Notes: a model not told the origin generated them from the sequence alone. A stretch of 64,000 nucleotides of DNA from Laceyella putida (GCF_042665195.1 NZ_JBHTBW010000045.1:1-64000), one strand, 5' to 3'; counted from the first letter of the stretch, positions 1 to 9,034 are shown. A program made the numbers and translations.

Positions 1-12
1 ACCCCTTTCTAG

Positions 13-336
13 CTTCCTTCCATTATACTTTATCTTTCGTCTGGAAGCGTATGGGGTCATTATAAAATTTCCATTGATCTAATGCAAATGTATGTAGTAG
101 ACCACCCAGAGCATATTGAAGCTTGGATTGATCTAATTAAATCATTAATATTAGTAGAGCAAACTACACGAGCATTAACTTATTTTCAACGAATGATGGA
201 GCATCATCCAGATCTAATAAACATAGAAGATACAATTTTTAATTGGACTGAAATGTTAAGTACTGAACAACAAATGAGGTATAAAGATGAAATCTTGAAA
301 AAAATTAGAGGTAGGCAGAAAAGGCTAAGCAAATGA
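13..336 (+). pseudogene. C-terminal fragment of a TPR/helical-repeat-like protein
   Basis: The frame is open from base 13 to the stop at 336, with the first ATG at 82 and no Shine-Dalgarno site before it. The 84-residue product is all-helical in appearance (AWIDLIKSLILVEQTTRALT, then YFQRMMEHHPD), which resembles tetratricopeptide units. A stop codon at 10-12 closes the frame upstream, so this looks like the tail of a longer gene whose start has been lost. No specific function can be assigned. Confidence 0.35.
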
Positions 337-437
337 CAACGGCTAATACGGTCCGAGTAGTAATGGAACCGATCGCAACAATCAAACCAGTCTTGTATTG
401 GATCGGTTTAAAGTCAATCAATAGCTTGTAAGTAAAG

Positions 438-476
438 CAAAGCCGCGTCCCATTGACTTGGGATCACGGCTTTATT
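438..476. terminator. Hairpin terminator
   Basis: Arms AAAGCCG..TCCCA and TGGGA..CGGCTTT pair around a TTGACT loop and are followed by TATTGTT. It lies between two convergent gene fragments and could serve both. Confidence 0.6.
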
Positions 477-497
477 GTTGATTACTATTTTATGGAA

Positions 498-1078
498 CTA
501 AGATATATTATAGAGAAACTCATGATATATGGGCAATCTAATCATTCCTCGCTTGGTTAGCCCTCTCGACTTCACCTTCATTCGGATTGCCGGCTTCAGA
601 TAAATAAACTCCTTATCCTCATCAACCTTGGCCTGATTCACAATCGACCAAACGGCTTTTCGTGCATCGGGTGGCGGTGGAAACTCAATGATACCAGCCG
701 GACGCACCCGCCCCTCTTCCTCTAGACCAATGAGCCAGCCAAACTCCTTTTTCCGAATCGCAGTTAAGCACACATCATGAACATGATAGTTGATCACCTT
801 TAACCAATCGTGCGATCTCTTCCCCACTTGATAGGCAGAGTTCACTTTCTTTAATACAATCCCCTCTAAATTCTGCTGGCTGACCAGGTCAAAGAAGGCC
901 CCGGCCCGTTCGCCTGGCACACATCTCACCAAGGATAAATGCGGCTGCTCTTTGATGTGTTCTTGCAGGATGGCTTTCCGTTCATGGAGTGGCAGCGCAG
1001 TCACGTCTTGGCCACCGATCATTAAGACATCGAACACACAAAACTGGACAGGGTCACTCTTCATCAGCGTCCGAATCT
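498..1078 (-). pseudogene. ATP-dependent DNA ligase, C-terminal fragment
   Basis: This is a near copy of the C-terminal two thirds of the ligase at 20321-21193. It keeps the motif IIIa-like segment FCVFDVLMI, motif IV LEGIVLKK and the motif V region DWLKVI. It lacks the adenylated lysine motif ELKLDGIR, so it cannot be an active ligase. Similarity to the second copy stops at base 1078, exactly where the GGGG end of a Tn3-like element begins, so transposon insertion or a rearrangement at that end appears to have cut it. An ATG at 1064 is only an internal methionine. Confidence 0.85.
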
Positions 1079-1133
1079 GGGGTTAGTCGGAGATAAGTCC
1101 AAAAACGGCCATACAGATAGAAAAAAATGTAAA
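1079..1133 (+). repeat. Left terminal inverted repeat of the Tn3-like element
   Basis: Starts GGGGTTAGTCGGAGATAAG and ends in an A7 run followed by TGTAAA. It matches the right end over 49 bp without a mismatch. Confidence 0.85.
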
Positions 1134-1167
1134 CACCAGTAATGCCAAGGGTTTTCCTTGTGCTGTT

Positions 1168-1422
1168 TTAAGTCACAATAGATGCAAAAAAAGCCGCTTT
1201 AGCGGCTCGGTAGTGTCGATATTCAGTTAACCTCAACAAATGGTACTCGCTCGGCAAACAGAGTTCAGCCCAATCTTGCTGATCCCCAAACAACTCTCTT
1301 ACCTTTGCGGTAGACAGTTGTTTTGCTGACATACCATCTTCTCTGGGTGCATCCCCTACAAACAGGGTGGCAAAAACAAAGTCATTTCGTCTATTCGTTG
1401 GGCGTAGTGGATGCAAACGCAT
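1168..1422 (-). CDS. Doubtful small ORF, possibly a decayed cargo gene
   Basis: An 84-residue frame with no family I recognise; it contains KVRELFGDQQDWAELCLP. Its last codons (RAAKAAFFASIVT) run straight through a hairpin AGCCGCtaaaGCGGCT with a T7 tract (about 1187-1206), which looks like the transcript's own terminator. Reading through a terminator suggests that the true stop has been lost or that the ORF is not real. It lies inside the Tn3-like element, downstream of the lipoprotein gene on the same strand. Confidence 0.3.
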   Translation of the reverse strand: MRLHPLRPTNRRNDFVFATLFVGDAPREDGMSAKQLSTAKVRELFGDQQDWAELCLPSEYHLLRLTEYRHYRAAKAAFFASIVT

Positions 1423-1452
1423 TTCATAGATCGTAAATCAGGAGCCTTATTC

Positions 1453-1740
1453 TTATTGAGGCTCCTGAAAACCTAATATTTCTACTGGCTCATTGTCCCT
1501 CTTTTCATATTTAAACAAATAGACTTTGCCAACATTGATTTTTTCCCAGTCGTCTTTATACATATGAAATCTCTCTTTTTTTCCTTCCCCTATTATTCTA
1601 AAAACGGTTTTTCCTTCGTAAACCTCTTTCTTTTTTTCAACCACTTTCATTGTCATGGTTCCGCTCTCCGTTTTAAATGCAAAGGTGCAACCAACCAAGG
1701 TAATGGATAAAAAAAGAGCAATGATCACTATTCTGTTCAT
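1453..1740 (-). CDS. Small lipoprotein of unknown function
   Basis: The start at 1740 is chosen because AAAGGAGGAGG lies 7-8 bases before that ATG; a longer reading frame exists upstream but has no ribosome site. The 95-residue product starts with a lipoprotein signal (MNRIVIIALFLSITLVGC), whose lipobox LVGC predicts lipidation at Cys18 and export to the membrane surface. The rest is charged and beta-rich (MTMKVVEKKKEV, FRIIGEGKKERF) without a recognised domain. It is cargo of the Tn3-like element. Confidence 0.65.
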   Translation of the reverse strand: MNRIVIIALFLSITLVGCTFAFKTESGTMTMKVVEKKKEVYEGKTVFRIIGEGKKERFHMYKDDWEKINVGKVYLFKYEKRDNEPVEILGFQEPQ

Positions 1741-1776
1741 ATTTATTCCTCCTCCTTTAAATACAACCATATAGTT

Positions 1777-1962
1777 GTGGATTTGACCGCGGTCATACGT
1801 CAACTAAGGAGAGAAGGGTATTATGTAAACCCTGATGATCTAAGTGCACTTAGTCCCTATCTTACGGAACATATCAAGCGATTTGGCGATTACGTCATTG
1901 ATTTAGAAGAACCACCCCAACCTTTAGATGGGAAGCTGGAATTAGAGTTGAAAACCGCTTAA
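1777..1962 (+). pseudogene. tnpA: Tn3-family transposase tail (TnpA C-terminus)
   Basis: The translation VIRQLRREGYYVNPDDLSAL followed by SPYLTEHIKRFGDYVIDLE matches the Tn3 TnpA ending, whose usual form is 'LSP..xEHI..YGxYxxxL'. Only the last 60 or so of roughly 1,000 residues remain, so there is no DDE catalytic core. It ends 20 bp from the right inverted repeat, as tnpA does in intact Tn3 elements. It overlaps the upstream region of the divergent lipoprotein gene. Confidence 0.7.
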
Positions 1963-1981
1963 AAAAGGGCCTTTGGTGCCC

Positions 1982-2037
1982 TTTTACATTTTTTTCTATC
2001 TGTATGGCCGTTTTTGGACTTATCTCCGACTGACGCC
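1982..2037 (-). repeat. Right terminal inverted repeat of the Tn3-like element
   Basis: Exact reverse complement of the left repeat over 49 bp; the outer six bases differ (GGCGTC instead of GGGGTT). Confidence 0.85.
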
Positions 2038-2196
2038 TATATCAACACCATCAAGATTCAAAATATCATCAAGGAGCAAGGATGGCTGAACAAGCTGACA
2101 ACCGAGGATTTGCGCGCACTCAGTCCGCTCATTTATAACCATATCACGCCATATGGGCAATTTAACGTCGATTTGGATAAGCGATTACCGATATAG
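2029..2196 (+). pseudogene. tnpA: Second Tn3-family transposase tail
   Basis: The translated frame AYINTIKIQNIIKEQGWLN then LTTEDLRALSPLIYNHITPY and GQFNVDL is the C-terminus of a different Tn3-like TnpA. It starts inside the right inverted repeat of the neighbouring element and ends at 2196. With the fragment at 1777-1962 it shows at least two Tn3 transposons decayed in this kilobase. Confidence 0.65.
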
Positions 2197-2547
2197 GCTC
2201 AGTGACATATAAGGGTTTTTAAAACTGAAAACTCTATACTGGATTCACCTTATTTTTCTATTTATGGTTTTAACATAAAAAAAGACTTATGAGTCATAAT
2301 CTCATAAGTCTTTTTTATATGTACCAAAGATTGATGCAGAGTTTCTCTTCTCCTTAAACAGTAAGAACCTAGAAAACGAAAATAAATATGTCTCTCCCAT
2401 TTTAATTATAAAATATAAATGGGATAAGATATAGACTGTTTTTTCTTAGAGCTAAGTTCTAGAATTTATACATATATTGTAATCAACTCTTCGGAGCGTA
2501 GATTCTCTCGAATGGAATAAACACATCCAGAATATAATCGGATAGGA
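2197..2547. other. Gap with a terminator and remnants of a regulator
   Basis: AT-rich stretch. It contains one strong hairpin (2276-2316) and, from about 2450, broken frames that lead into the TetR-like C-terminal fragment. No intact gene is seen. Confidence 0.6.
2276..2316. terminator. Strong bidirectional terminator
   Basis: Perfect stem AAAAAAGACTTATGAG / CTCATAAGTCTTTTTT with a 7-base loop. Confidence 0.85.
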
Positions 2548-2805
2548 ATGCTAATGGAAACAGATGATAGCCAGTTTCTTTCAAAAATACGTGAGCACTC
2601 TAACACTCTTCCAAACGAACGTGATCAACAACATGGTCTGATTAAGCAAGAAATAAGTTCAGATGTAGTCGTTGATCTGATTTATGCATATGATTTGCAA
2701 CTTGCAAAGGACTATTATCGAACCAACTCTAATGAAGACACACTCCAAAAAATTAGAGATGTGCTCCAAATCATCAAAGGTGGAATTGCGGCAGATAAAG
2801 TTTAA
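2548..2805 (+). pseudogene. C-terminal fragment of a TetR-like regulator
   Basis: The 85-residue frame ends in a helical segment (VVVDLIYAYDLQLAKDYYRT) like the ligand-binding end of TetR regulators that commonly precede rifamycin phosphotransferase/PEP-synthase-like genes. No helix-turn-helix is present and the frame upstream (from about 2460) contains a stop. The stop at 2805 lies 19 bases before the next gene. The family call rests on context and helical character and is tentative. Confidence 0.4.
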
Positions 2806-2824
2806 AAGAAGGGGAGAATTTGAA

Positions 2825-5440
2825 ATGAGTTCCTATGTTGTCAGTTTTCAGGAGATAGATAAAACGCAACTTTTGCTCGTCGGAGGAAAAGGGTTGAATT
2901 TAGGGGAACTATCGAAGATTCATGGAATACAAGTGCCAGAAGGATTTTGTGTAACGACAAAAGCCTATCAAAAAGCCCTCGAACAAAACGAAGCGTTCCA
3001 CGCATTGTTGAATCAACTAACACTGCTAAAAGTAGAGGATCGAGATCAAATTGGTGAAATCAGCAGGAAGATTCGGAAAATCATTATGGAAGTAGAGATT
3101 CCTTCCGATGTTGTGAAAGCTGTTGCTCACTATCTCTCCCAGTTTGGCGATGAACATGCTTATGCAGTGCGTTCCAGTGCAACTGCTGAAGATTTACCAC
3201 ATGCCTCTTTTGCCGGTCAGCAAGACACCTATTTAAATATCATCGGAAAAGAAGCCATTTTGCGGCACATCAGCAAATGTTGGGCTTCCCTATTTACGGA
3301 TCGTGCCGTGATTTACCGTATGCAAAACGGATTTGACCACAGCCAAGTGTATTTATCCGTTATCATTCAACGGATGGTGTTCCCACAGGCTTCAGGAATT
3401 TTATTTACTGCTGATCCGATTACTTCCAATCGAAAGCTACTATCTATCGATGCTAGCTTTGGACTAGGAGAGGCTCTTGTCTCCGGCTTGGTATCTGCCG
3501 ATTGCTATAAGGTGCAAGAAGATAAAATCGTCGATAAGATGATAGCAACCAAAAAATTGGCTATCTATGCACGAAAAGAAGGCGGAACAGAGACAAAGCA
3601 GATCGATCCTGATCAGCAAAAGACTCAAACGCTTACTGAACAACAAATTTTACAACTGGCACGCATCGGAAGACAGATCGAAGCTTATTTTGGTTGCCCA
3701 CAAGATATCGAATGGTGTTTGGTTGATGATACATTTTATATTGTCCAGAGTCGGCCAATCACTACTTTATACCCCATCCCTGAAGCAAATGATCAGGAAA
3801 ATCACGTTTATGTATCTGTCGGTCACCAACAAATGATGACCGACCCCATGAAACCATTGGGATTGTCTTTTTTCCTGTTAACGACTCGTGCACCCATGCG
3901 TAAAGCTGGTGGAAGGTTGTTTGTTGATATCACACATAATCTGGCCTCACCTGTTAGCAGAAAAATTTTATTAGATACCCTGGGACATCACGATCCCCTC
4001 ATAAAAGACGCACTTATGACCATAATAGAGCGAGGAGATTTTATAAAATCGTTACCAAATGATAAAAAAGAACAGAGTCCCGGTAAAAGCAATAAAGGTA
4101 TGTTGTCTGCAGGTTTTCAAGCACCAATCGAAAACGATCCGACAATCGTTTCTGATTTGATTAAGCGTAGTCAAACATCGATAGAAGAGTTAAAGCATAA
4201 CATCCAAACGAAATCAGGACCGGATTTATTTGATTTTATTCTAGAAGATATCCAGCAATTAAAGAAGATTTTATTTGATCCACAAAGTTCGGGTGTGATT
4301 AAAGTTGCTATGAATGCTTCATTATGGATCAATGAAAAAATGAACAAGTGGTTAGGTGAAAAAAACGTAGCAGACACGCTTTCTCAATCTGTGCCAAACA
4401 ATATTACTTCGGAAATGGGGCTGGCGCTATTGGATGTCGCCGATGTGATTCGTCCTTATCCCGAAGTAATTGATTATTTACAAAATGTAAAAGATGACAA
4501 CTTTCTAGATGAACTGGTAAAGTTCGAAGGTGGAAAGGAAGTCCAAGCTGCTATCTATGCTTATCTCAACAAATACGGAATGCGATGTACCGGAGAAATT
4601 GATATTACTAGAACTCGTTGGAGCGAAAAACCAACTACACTCATCCCTATGATTCTCAGTAACATCAAAAACTTTGAGCCTGGTGCTAGTAAGCGAAAAT
4701 TTGAGCAAGGGCGACAGGAAGCTTTGAAAAAAGAACAAGAATTATTAGATCGATTGAAGCAATTACCGGGTGGTAAACGAAAAGCCAAAATGACAAAACG
4801 AATGATCAGCCTGATCCGGAATTTCATCGGTTATCGGGAGTATCCAAAATACGGCATTATTAATCGCTACTTCGTCTATAAGCAGGCTTTGATGAAAGAA
4901 GCCGAACAATTTGTACAAGCCAACGTAATACGAGAAAAAGAAGACATATACTATCTCACTTTTGAAGAACTTCGCGAAGTCGTACGCACAAATAAACTGG
5001 ATTACCAGATCATCAGCAAACGAAAAGATGAGTACAAACTATATGAAAAACTAACCCCCCCACGTGTTATCACGTCTGATGGTGAAATCATTGTAGGTAA
5101 ATACAAACGAGAAAATCTCCCAGCTGAAGCTATTGTAGGTCTACCTGTTTCTTCCGGAGTTATAGAGGGCAGAGCACGCGTCATCTTAAAAATAGAAGAA
5201 GCAAATCTAGAAGATGGAGATATCTTAGTCACTGCTTTTACTGACCCTAGCTGGACACCATTGTTTGTATCCATAAAAGGTCTCGTCACCGAAGTTGGCG
5301 GACTGATGACCCATGGAGCGGTTATTGCACGTGAATATGGCTTGCCAGCCGTTGTCGGTGTTGAAAATGCCACCAAGTTGATAAAAGATGGGCAACGTAT
5401 TCGAGTAAATGGAACAGATGGCTATATTGAAATATTGTGA
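2825..5440 (+). CDS. rph: Rifamycin-inactivating phosphotransferase / PEP-synthase-like enzyme
   Basis: The start at 2825 is fixed by AAGGGGAG a few bases upstream; the frame is open earlier but overlaps the preceding fragment. The 871-residue product has an N-terminal ATP-grasp domain (FQEIDKTQLLLVGGKGLNLG; AYAVRSSATAEDLPHASFAG), a long helical middle domain beginning VGHQQMMTDPMKPLGLSFF, and a C-terminal swivelling His domain with GGLMTHGAVIAREYGLPAV near residue 820, where the histidine carries phosphate. This is the three-domain plan of rifampin phosphotransferases, which use ATP to phosphorylate rifamycins, and the length fits. The related YvkC/PEP-synthase family shares the first and last domains, so the substrate remains an inference. 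A TetR-like relic just upstream fits the usual context. Confidence 0.85.
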   Translation: MSSYVVSFQEIDKTQLLLVGGKGLNLGELSKIHGIQVPEGFCVTTKAYQKALEQNEAFHALLNQLTLLKVEDRDQIGEISRKIRKIIMEVEIPSDVVKAVAHYLSQFGDEHAYAVRSSATAEDLPHASFAGQQDTYLNIIGKEAILRHISKCWASLFTDRAVIYRMQNGFDHSQVYLSVIIQRMVFPQASGILFTADPITSNRKLLSIDASFGLGEALVSGLVSADCYKVQEDKIVDKMIATKKLAIYARKEGGTETKQIDPDQQKTQTLTEQQILQLARIGRQIEAYFGCPQDIEWCLVDDTFYIVQSRPITTLYPIPEANDQENHVYVSVGHQQMMTDPMKPLGLSFFLLTTRAPMRKAGGRLFVDITHNLASPVSRKILLDTLGHHDPLIKDALMTIIERGDFIKSLPNDKKEQSPGKSNKGMLSAGFQAPIENDPTIVSDLIKRSQTSIEELKHNIQTKSGPDLFDFILEDIQQLKKILFDPQSSGVIKVAMNASLWINEKMNKWLGEKNVADTLSQSVPNNITSEMGLALLDVADVIRPYPEVIDYLQNVKDDNFLDELVKFEGGKEVQAAIYAYLNKYGMRCTGEIDITRTRWSEKPTTLIPMILSNIKNFEPGASKRKFEQGRQEALKKEQELLDRLKQLPGGKRKAKMTKRMISLIRNFIGYREYPKYGIINRYFVYKQALMKEAEQFVQANVIREKEDIYYLTFEELREVVRTNKLDYQIISKRKDEYKLYEKLTPPRVITSDGEIIVGKYKRENLPAEAIVGLPVSSGVIEGRARVILKIEEANLEDGDILVTAFTDPSWTPLFVSIKGLVTEVGGLMTHGAVIAREYGLPAVVGVENATKLIKDGQRIRVNGTDGYIEIL

Positions 5441-5465
5441 TTGCTGAATACGTCCAGATTTAATT

Positions 5466-5502
5466 AGTAGCACCGCTCCAGTGGTTACCAGAGCGGTGTC
5501 TT
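5466..5502. terminator. Terminator after rph
   Basis: Stem CACCGCTC / GAGCGGTG with a 12-base loop, followed by TCTTATC. Confidence 0.75.
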
Positions 5503-5521
5503 ATCATCCCTATCTGATTTT

Positions 5522-5782
5522 TTACTTCGCCGAAATCTCTTCACCTTCCAATAGGTCCACTCCCAGTGCTTCGAGCAATGGCCTATAGGTACGGATGACA
5601 TCGGTTGCCCCAGCATTAATGGGGAATCTAGCTTCTTGTTGAAAATACTTCAGTAAAACAGTAAACCCTAATCGACTTGCTCCCGTTTTATTTCCAATAA
5701 GTTGTTTTTCAACTGGAACCAATCCAAAATGTTTTAGTAACTCATCGTGATTCCAATTTCGCTTCAAAGGTTCTTCCCCCAA
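5522..5782 (-). pseudogene. tnpA: N-terminal fragment of a Tn3-family transposase
   Basis: The first 55 or so residues (WNHDELLKHFGLVPVEKQLI then GNKTGASRLGFTVLLKYFQQ and EARFP) are the DUF4158 N-terminal domain of Tn3-type TnpA. After that the protein diverges and stops at 86 residues instead of about 1,000. The last 25 residues (TYRPLLEALGVDLLEGEE) do not look like TnpA and suggest a deletion junction. It is inactive. Confidence 0.7.
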
Positions 5783-5918
5783 TCGAATAACTGTTTTGAT
5801 TCTAATGGACTTCTCAGAAAAGAGATCATTCGAATTAGGAGAATCATTTACATCATGATGTTACTTTGCGGTCTATGGTAGGAACCCTGTCACTGGGCCA
5901 TATAGGAGGCGATCGCCA

Positions 5919-6620
5919 TTAAACAACGAACCCCACCAAAAAAGAAGGCAAGGGAGCTGGCCAAATATCTTCGTGAAGAACGACCGGATTATGATTACTT
6001 AAAAAGCGTATTCCGGCACCTGCGTGCCGAGTTGGAAGTCGATGTGCCAAGGCAAATAAAAAATTACCTTACGTGCCCACAGAAGACGAGATTAAACGTA
6101 TTATGAGGCCGTCTGGAAGGCGAAGAATTTCCAAGACATGATGATCATAAAGACCCTGTTGTATACTGGCGTTCGCGTGAGCGAACTCATTAACATCAAG
6201 CTGGCCGACATTGATTTTCAGCGTTGCCAAATCAGAGTGAACGAAGGCAAAGGCAAGAAAGACCGGATCGTGCCGTTTCCAGCCACCTTCAAAGAACTGT
6301 TGGCCATGCATGCCGATAGAGCGGAGAAAAAGGGTGCTGTCTACCTGTTTGAATCGTCCTGGAAGAAAAAATACACCGATCGTGGCCATTCGGAAAATCC
6401 TCAAGAAGTATTCCGATCAGGCTGGCATGGTCCAATCTATTTCGCCGCATAAGTTGCGTCACTTCCTGTTGACATGGCTCAAGAAACAAGGCATTGACGA
6501 TGCACTCATCAGCCTTATTCTGGACATGCAAGCTGTAAATCGCTTGAGGTGTATTCGAAATTGGCTATTACTGAAGCTCAGGATGAATATGAGCGTGTCA
6601 TTCCCGAGTTCCCTGTATAA
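5919..6620 (+). pseudogene. Tyrosine recombinase (integrase), frameshifted copy 1
   Basis: Read across frames, the segment gives an arm/core-binding part (KKKARELAKYLREERPDYDY) and a catalytic domain with KTLLYTGVRVSELINIKLAD, then ISPHKLRHFLLTWLKKQGI with the HxLRH motif, and a C-terminal part ending in the YSKLAIT-type tyrosine region. Comparison with copy 2 (10452-10926) shows one extra base near 6384 (gtggccattc for gtggcattc) and one missing base near 6509. A further shift lies near 6055. An AGGAGG site stands before an ATT codon at 5919. It is not functional as read. Confidence 0.8.
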
Positions 6621-6625
6621 ACACG

Positions 6626-6664
6626 AAATGACTTGAGGCCCAGTGGCTGTTCAAGTCATTTTTT
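6626..6664 (+). terminator. Terminator of integrase copy 1
   Basis: Stem AAATGACTTGA / TCAAGTCATTT followed by T-rich DNA. The same hairpin follows copy 2. Confidence 0.75.
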
Positions 6665-6682
6665 CCATTTATTGGGAAAATG

Positions 6683-6714
6683 ACCCCAAAATCGACGGAT
6701 GCTACCTCCACCCC
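6683..6714 (+). repeat. Integrase-element end repeat, copy 1
   Basis: ACC(CC)AAAATCGACGGATGCT followed by a CCACCCC block. Similar sequence follows integrase copy 2 (10993-11022) and stands alone at 17534-17563. It probably marks one end of the recombinase-bearing element. Confidence 0.55.
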
Positions 6715-6765
6715 TAAAAGTAGAGTTTGTATGAGAAAAAACTTTTCTTGATATCCTGAGTTTTT

Positions 6766-8145
6766 TTATAACCAAGCTTTTTTTAAGAGCTCCACACCAA
6801 GCTGAATTTCATCAAAAGAAAGATTACTAAAACCAAGTTTAATAATTGGTTTATCAGGATTGTTTTTAACGAAGTAGCGTGAGGTGGGATACACTTTAAC
6901 ACCATAAGAGGAAGCACGCTCGATTAGCCATTCTTCTGAACGCTTCAAGTGTACTTTGACTAATAAGTATAAACCAGACTGCTCACCAATAATGGATATA
7001 TTTTGCTCAAATTCTTTTCTTAATACTGATACTAAGTGCTGCATTTTTCGTTTATAAACAAGACGCATGCGTTTAATGTGGCGATTCCATTCTCCATCTT
7101 CCATAAATTTAGCCATGGTGAGTTGGCTAAGAATTGAAGTGGTACTTTCGAAATGTAGGAATTGATGTTTATAACGATCTAAAAGGGGCTGCGGCAACAC
7201 CATATAACTTAAACGGATTCCCGGAAGAAATGATTTTGAGAAATTCCCTAAATAAATGACTCTTGCTGAATCAATGGAGGCAAGAGCAGGAAATGGTTTT
7301 TGTGTATAGCGGAATTCACTATCATAATCGTCTTCGATAATATATCCACGCATCTTGTTAACCCAATGAATAAGCATTTGCCGTTGTTGAATAGACATGC
7401 TTACTCCAATTGGACTTTGATGAGAAGGGGTTACATAGATTAATCGTGATTTCATTTGTTCTAATTGTGAAAGATCAGCACCTGTTTCATAAACCGGCAA
7501 AGTTTCAAACATAAAACGATGGAATTGAAAAGCTTCCCTAGCACCGTCGTAACCAGGGTCTTCAACTATAATACTCTGGAACTCATCCTTCAGTATATGC
7601 CCAAGGTATACAAGCATTTGTTGGGTACTACTTCCGATAATGATTGCATTTGGATCTGTTCTCACCCCACGAGACTGGAGTAAATATGCTGCGATTTGTT
7701 CGCGTAGGCACAATTCGCCAAAAGGTTCCCCGTATCGAAAGCTGTCCTTTACCGTTAATACTTGATTTGAGATCCTCCTCCACGTTTTTAAAGGGAAATG
7801 CGATTGATCGACCACGTCTGCGCGGAAATCAATGCGAACAGGTGGTATCGGCTCTGTTTGCTTGTGATTAGAAGAGCTGTGAGCTTCTTGAAATAAAAGG
7901 GGTTCTAACTCATTTACAAAATAACCTTTTCGGCTCTCTCCACGAATATACCCTTCAGCAACAAGTTGTTCATATGCCATTAATGTTGTATTACGGCTTA
8001 CATGTAAGGAATCTGCAAGTTGACGAATGGAGGGCAATGGCTCATTCGCCTTTAAGTCGCCTTGCTCAATAAATGATTTAAATTTCTCGTAGATTTGTTT
8101 GTATTTAGGAGAGTTATCTTCGAAGGTAAAAATGGTATTTTTCAT
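6766..8145 (-). CDS. MocR/PdxR-type GntR regulator with aminotransferase domain
   Basis: The start at 8145 is chosen for the AGGGGGG site 7-8 bases upstream; the frame extends 34 codons further without one. The 459-residue protein has an N-terminal GntR winged helix (PLPSIRQLADSLHVSRNTTL) and a fold-type I PLP aminotransferase-like domain, with the cofactor lysine in NFSKSFLPGIRLSYMV. MocR proteins bind PLP and act as transcription factors. It is divergent from paiB and a LysE exporter, which are its likely targets. Two copies of a dyad sit in the 200-bp region between them. A fully enzymatic role is unlikely but cannot be ruled out from sequence. Confidence 0.9.
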   Translation of the reverse strand: MKNTIFTFEDNSPKYKQIYEKFKSFIEQGDLKANEPLPSIRQLADSLHVSRNTTLMAYEQLVAEGYIRGESRKGYFVNELEPLLFQEAHSSSNHKQTEPIPPVRIDFRADVVDQSHFPLKTWRRISNQVLTVKDSFRYGEPFGELCLREQIAAYLLQSRGVRTDPNAIIIGSSTQQMLVYLGHILKDEFQSIIVEDPGYDGAREAFQFHRFMFETLPVYETGADLSQLEQMKSRLIYVTPSHQSPIGVSMSIQQRQMLIHWVNKMRGYIIEDDYDSEFRYTQKPFPALASIDSARVIYLGNFSKSFLPGIRLSYMVLPQPLLDRYKHQFLHFESTTSILSQLTMAKFMEDGEWNRHIKRMRLVYKRKMQHLVSVLRKEFEQNISIIGEQSGLYLLVKVHLKRSEEWLIERASSYGVKVYPTSRYFVKNNPDKPIIKLGFSNLSFDEIQLGVELLKKAWL

Positions 8146-8157
8146 TTGCATTCCCCC

Positions 8158-8282
8158 CTGACATGTATATTTGTTTGTTATTGTATATTTTTTTATGCCA
8201 GTTTGTATAATACTATTCTCTTTCGGAAATCTCACTGACATGTGCATTTTTTCAGTATTGTACCTTTTTAAATGTCAGTTTG
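8158..8282. promoter_or_regulatory. Tandem dyads between divergent MocR and paiB genes
   Basis: CTGACATGT ... ATGCCAGTTTG (8158-8205) and CTGACATGT ... ATGTCAGTTTG (8235-8282) are 77 bp apart, and in both the half-sites lie 36 bp apart. Each unit is an inverted repeat CTGACAT / ATGYCAG. A TATAAT hexamer (8206-8211) lies between the units. MocR regulators often bind direct repeats upstream of their own and target promoters, so these are probable operators. Confidence 0.6.
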
Positions 8283-8346
8283 AATTATATCATACCGTGT
8301 AAATGATATCTGTTTTATGTCAAAAATAGGATTGAGGAGATTTCAA

Positions 8347-8964
8347 ATGTATATCCCAGAGCATTTTACGATGAAAGATGTAACTGCTGCCTACAATGTC
8401 ATAAAGGAGAACAGTTTTGCAACATTGTTTTCCATTCATAAAGGAATGCCCTTCGCTACACATTTACCTCTGATGTTGAATAAGGAGAAAACCTATTTGT
8501 ACGGTCATTTTGCCCGTCCGAACCCGCAGTGGAAGGATATTCAAAATCAGACAGTCTTAGCCGTTTTCCATGGTCCTCATTGTTATATCTCTCCCTCTTG
8601 GTATGAGACCAATAAAGCAGTGCCAACGTGGAATTATGTGACCGTTCATGTTTACGGAGAAGTTGAGCTAATCGAGGATGAACACGAGTTAATGAGTTCC
8701 TTGAATGATATGGTATTGAAGTATGAAGCTCCTGACAGTTCTTACAGATTGCAGGATGTAGATGCTGAATTTCTCGTTGGTATGAACAAAGGCGTTCAAG
8801 GATTCAAAATAAAAATCGATAGGATTGAAGGGAAAGCAAAGGTAAGTCAAAACCATTCCTTACACAGACAAGAGCTCATTATAAAACAGTTGGAACAGAT
8901 TCCATTTCCAAACGAGCAACAAATTGCCTCATTGATGAAAGCGAACCTTAAAAATAAAGTGTAA
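8347..8964 (+). CDS. paiB: PaiB-family FMN-binding protein
   Basis: The ATG at 8347 has GAGGAGA before it; the upstream ATG at 8317 has no site. The 205-residue product starts MYIPEHFTMKD and contains NPQWKDIQNQTVLAVFHGPH and VPTWNYVTVHVYGEVELIED, which are hallmarks of PaiB (B. subtilis PaiB is about 207 residues). The fold is a flavin-reductase-like split barrel. PaiB was described as a negative regulator of degradative enzymes and sporulation, although its biochemical role is unsettled. It is first in a plus-strand operon with a LysE exporter and divergent from the MocR gene. Confidence 0.9.
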   Translation: MYIPEHFTMKDVTAAYNVIKENSFATLFSIHKGMPFATHLPLMLNKEKTYLYGHFARPNPQWKDIQNQTVLAVFHGPHCYISPSWYETNKAVPTWNYVTVHVYGEVELIEDEHELMSSLNDMVLKYEAPDSSYRLQDVDAEFLVGMNKGVQGFKIKIDRIEGKAKVSQNHSLHRQELIIKQLEQIPFPNEQQIASLMKANLKNKV

Positions 8965-9034
8965 CGTTGCTTTCACCAATCAAGGAGGAGCCCAATTAAA
9001 TCATGTGCAAAAATACAACAAGGAGTTGCATTTT

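Larger units (their letters stand above)
1079..2037. mobile_element. Tn3-family derivative with long inverted ends
   Basis: A 49-bp inverted repeat, identical in both copies (1085-1133 and 1983-2031), bounds the unit. The left end begins GGGGTTAGTCGG and the right end, read inward, GGCGTCAGTCGG. GGGG starts and tnpA ending just inside one repeat are Tn3-family traits. Inside lie a lipoprotein gene, a doubtful small ORF and only the last 62 codons of a Tn3-like transposase (1777-1962), 20 bp from the right repeat. It therefore cannot move itself. The flanks are a ligase fragment on the left and another tnpA tail on the right. No 5-bp target duplication was found, so the site has rearranged. 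Confidence 0.75.
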
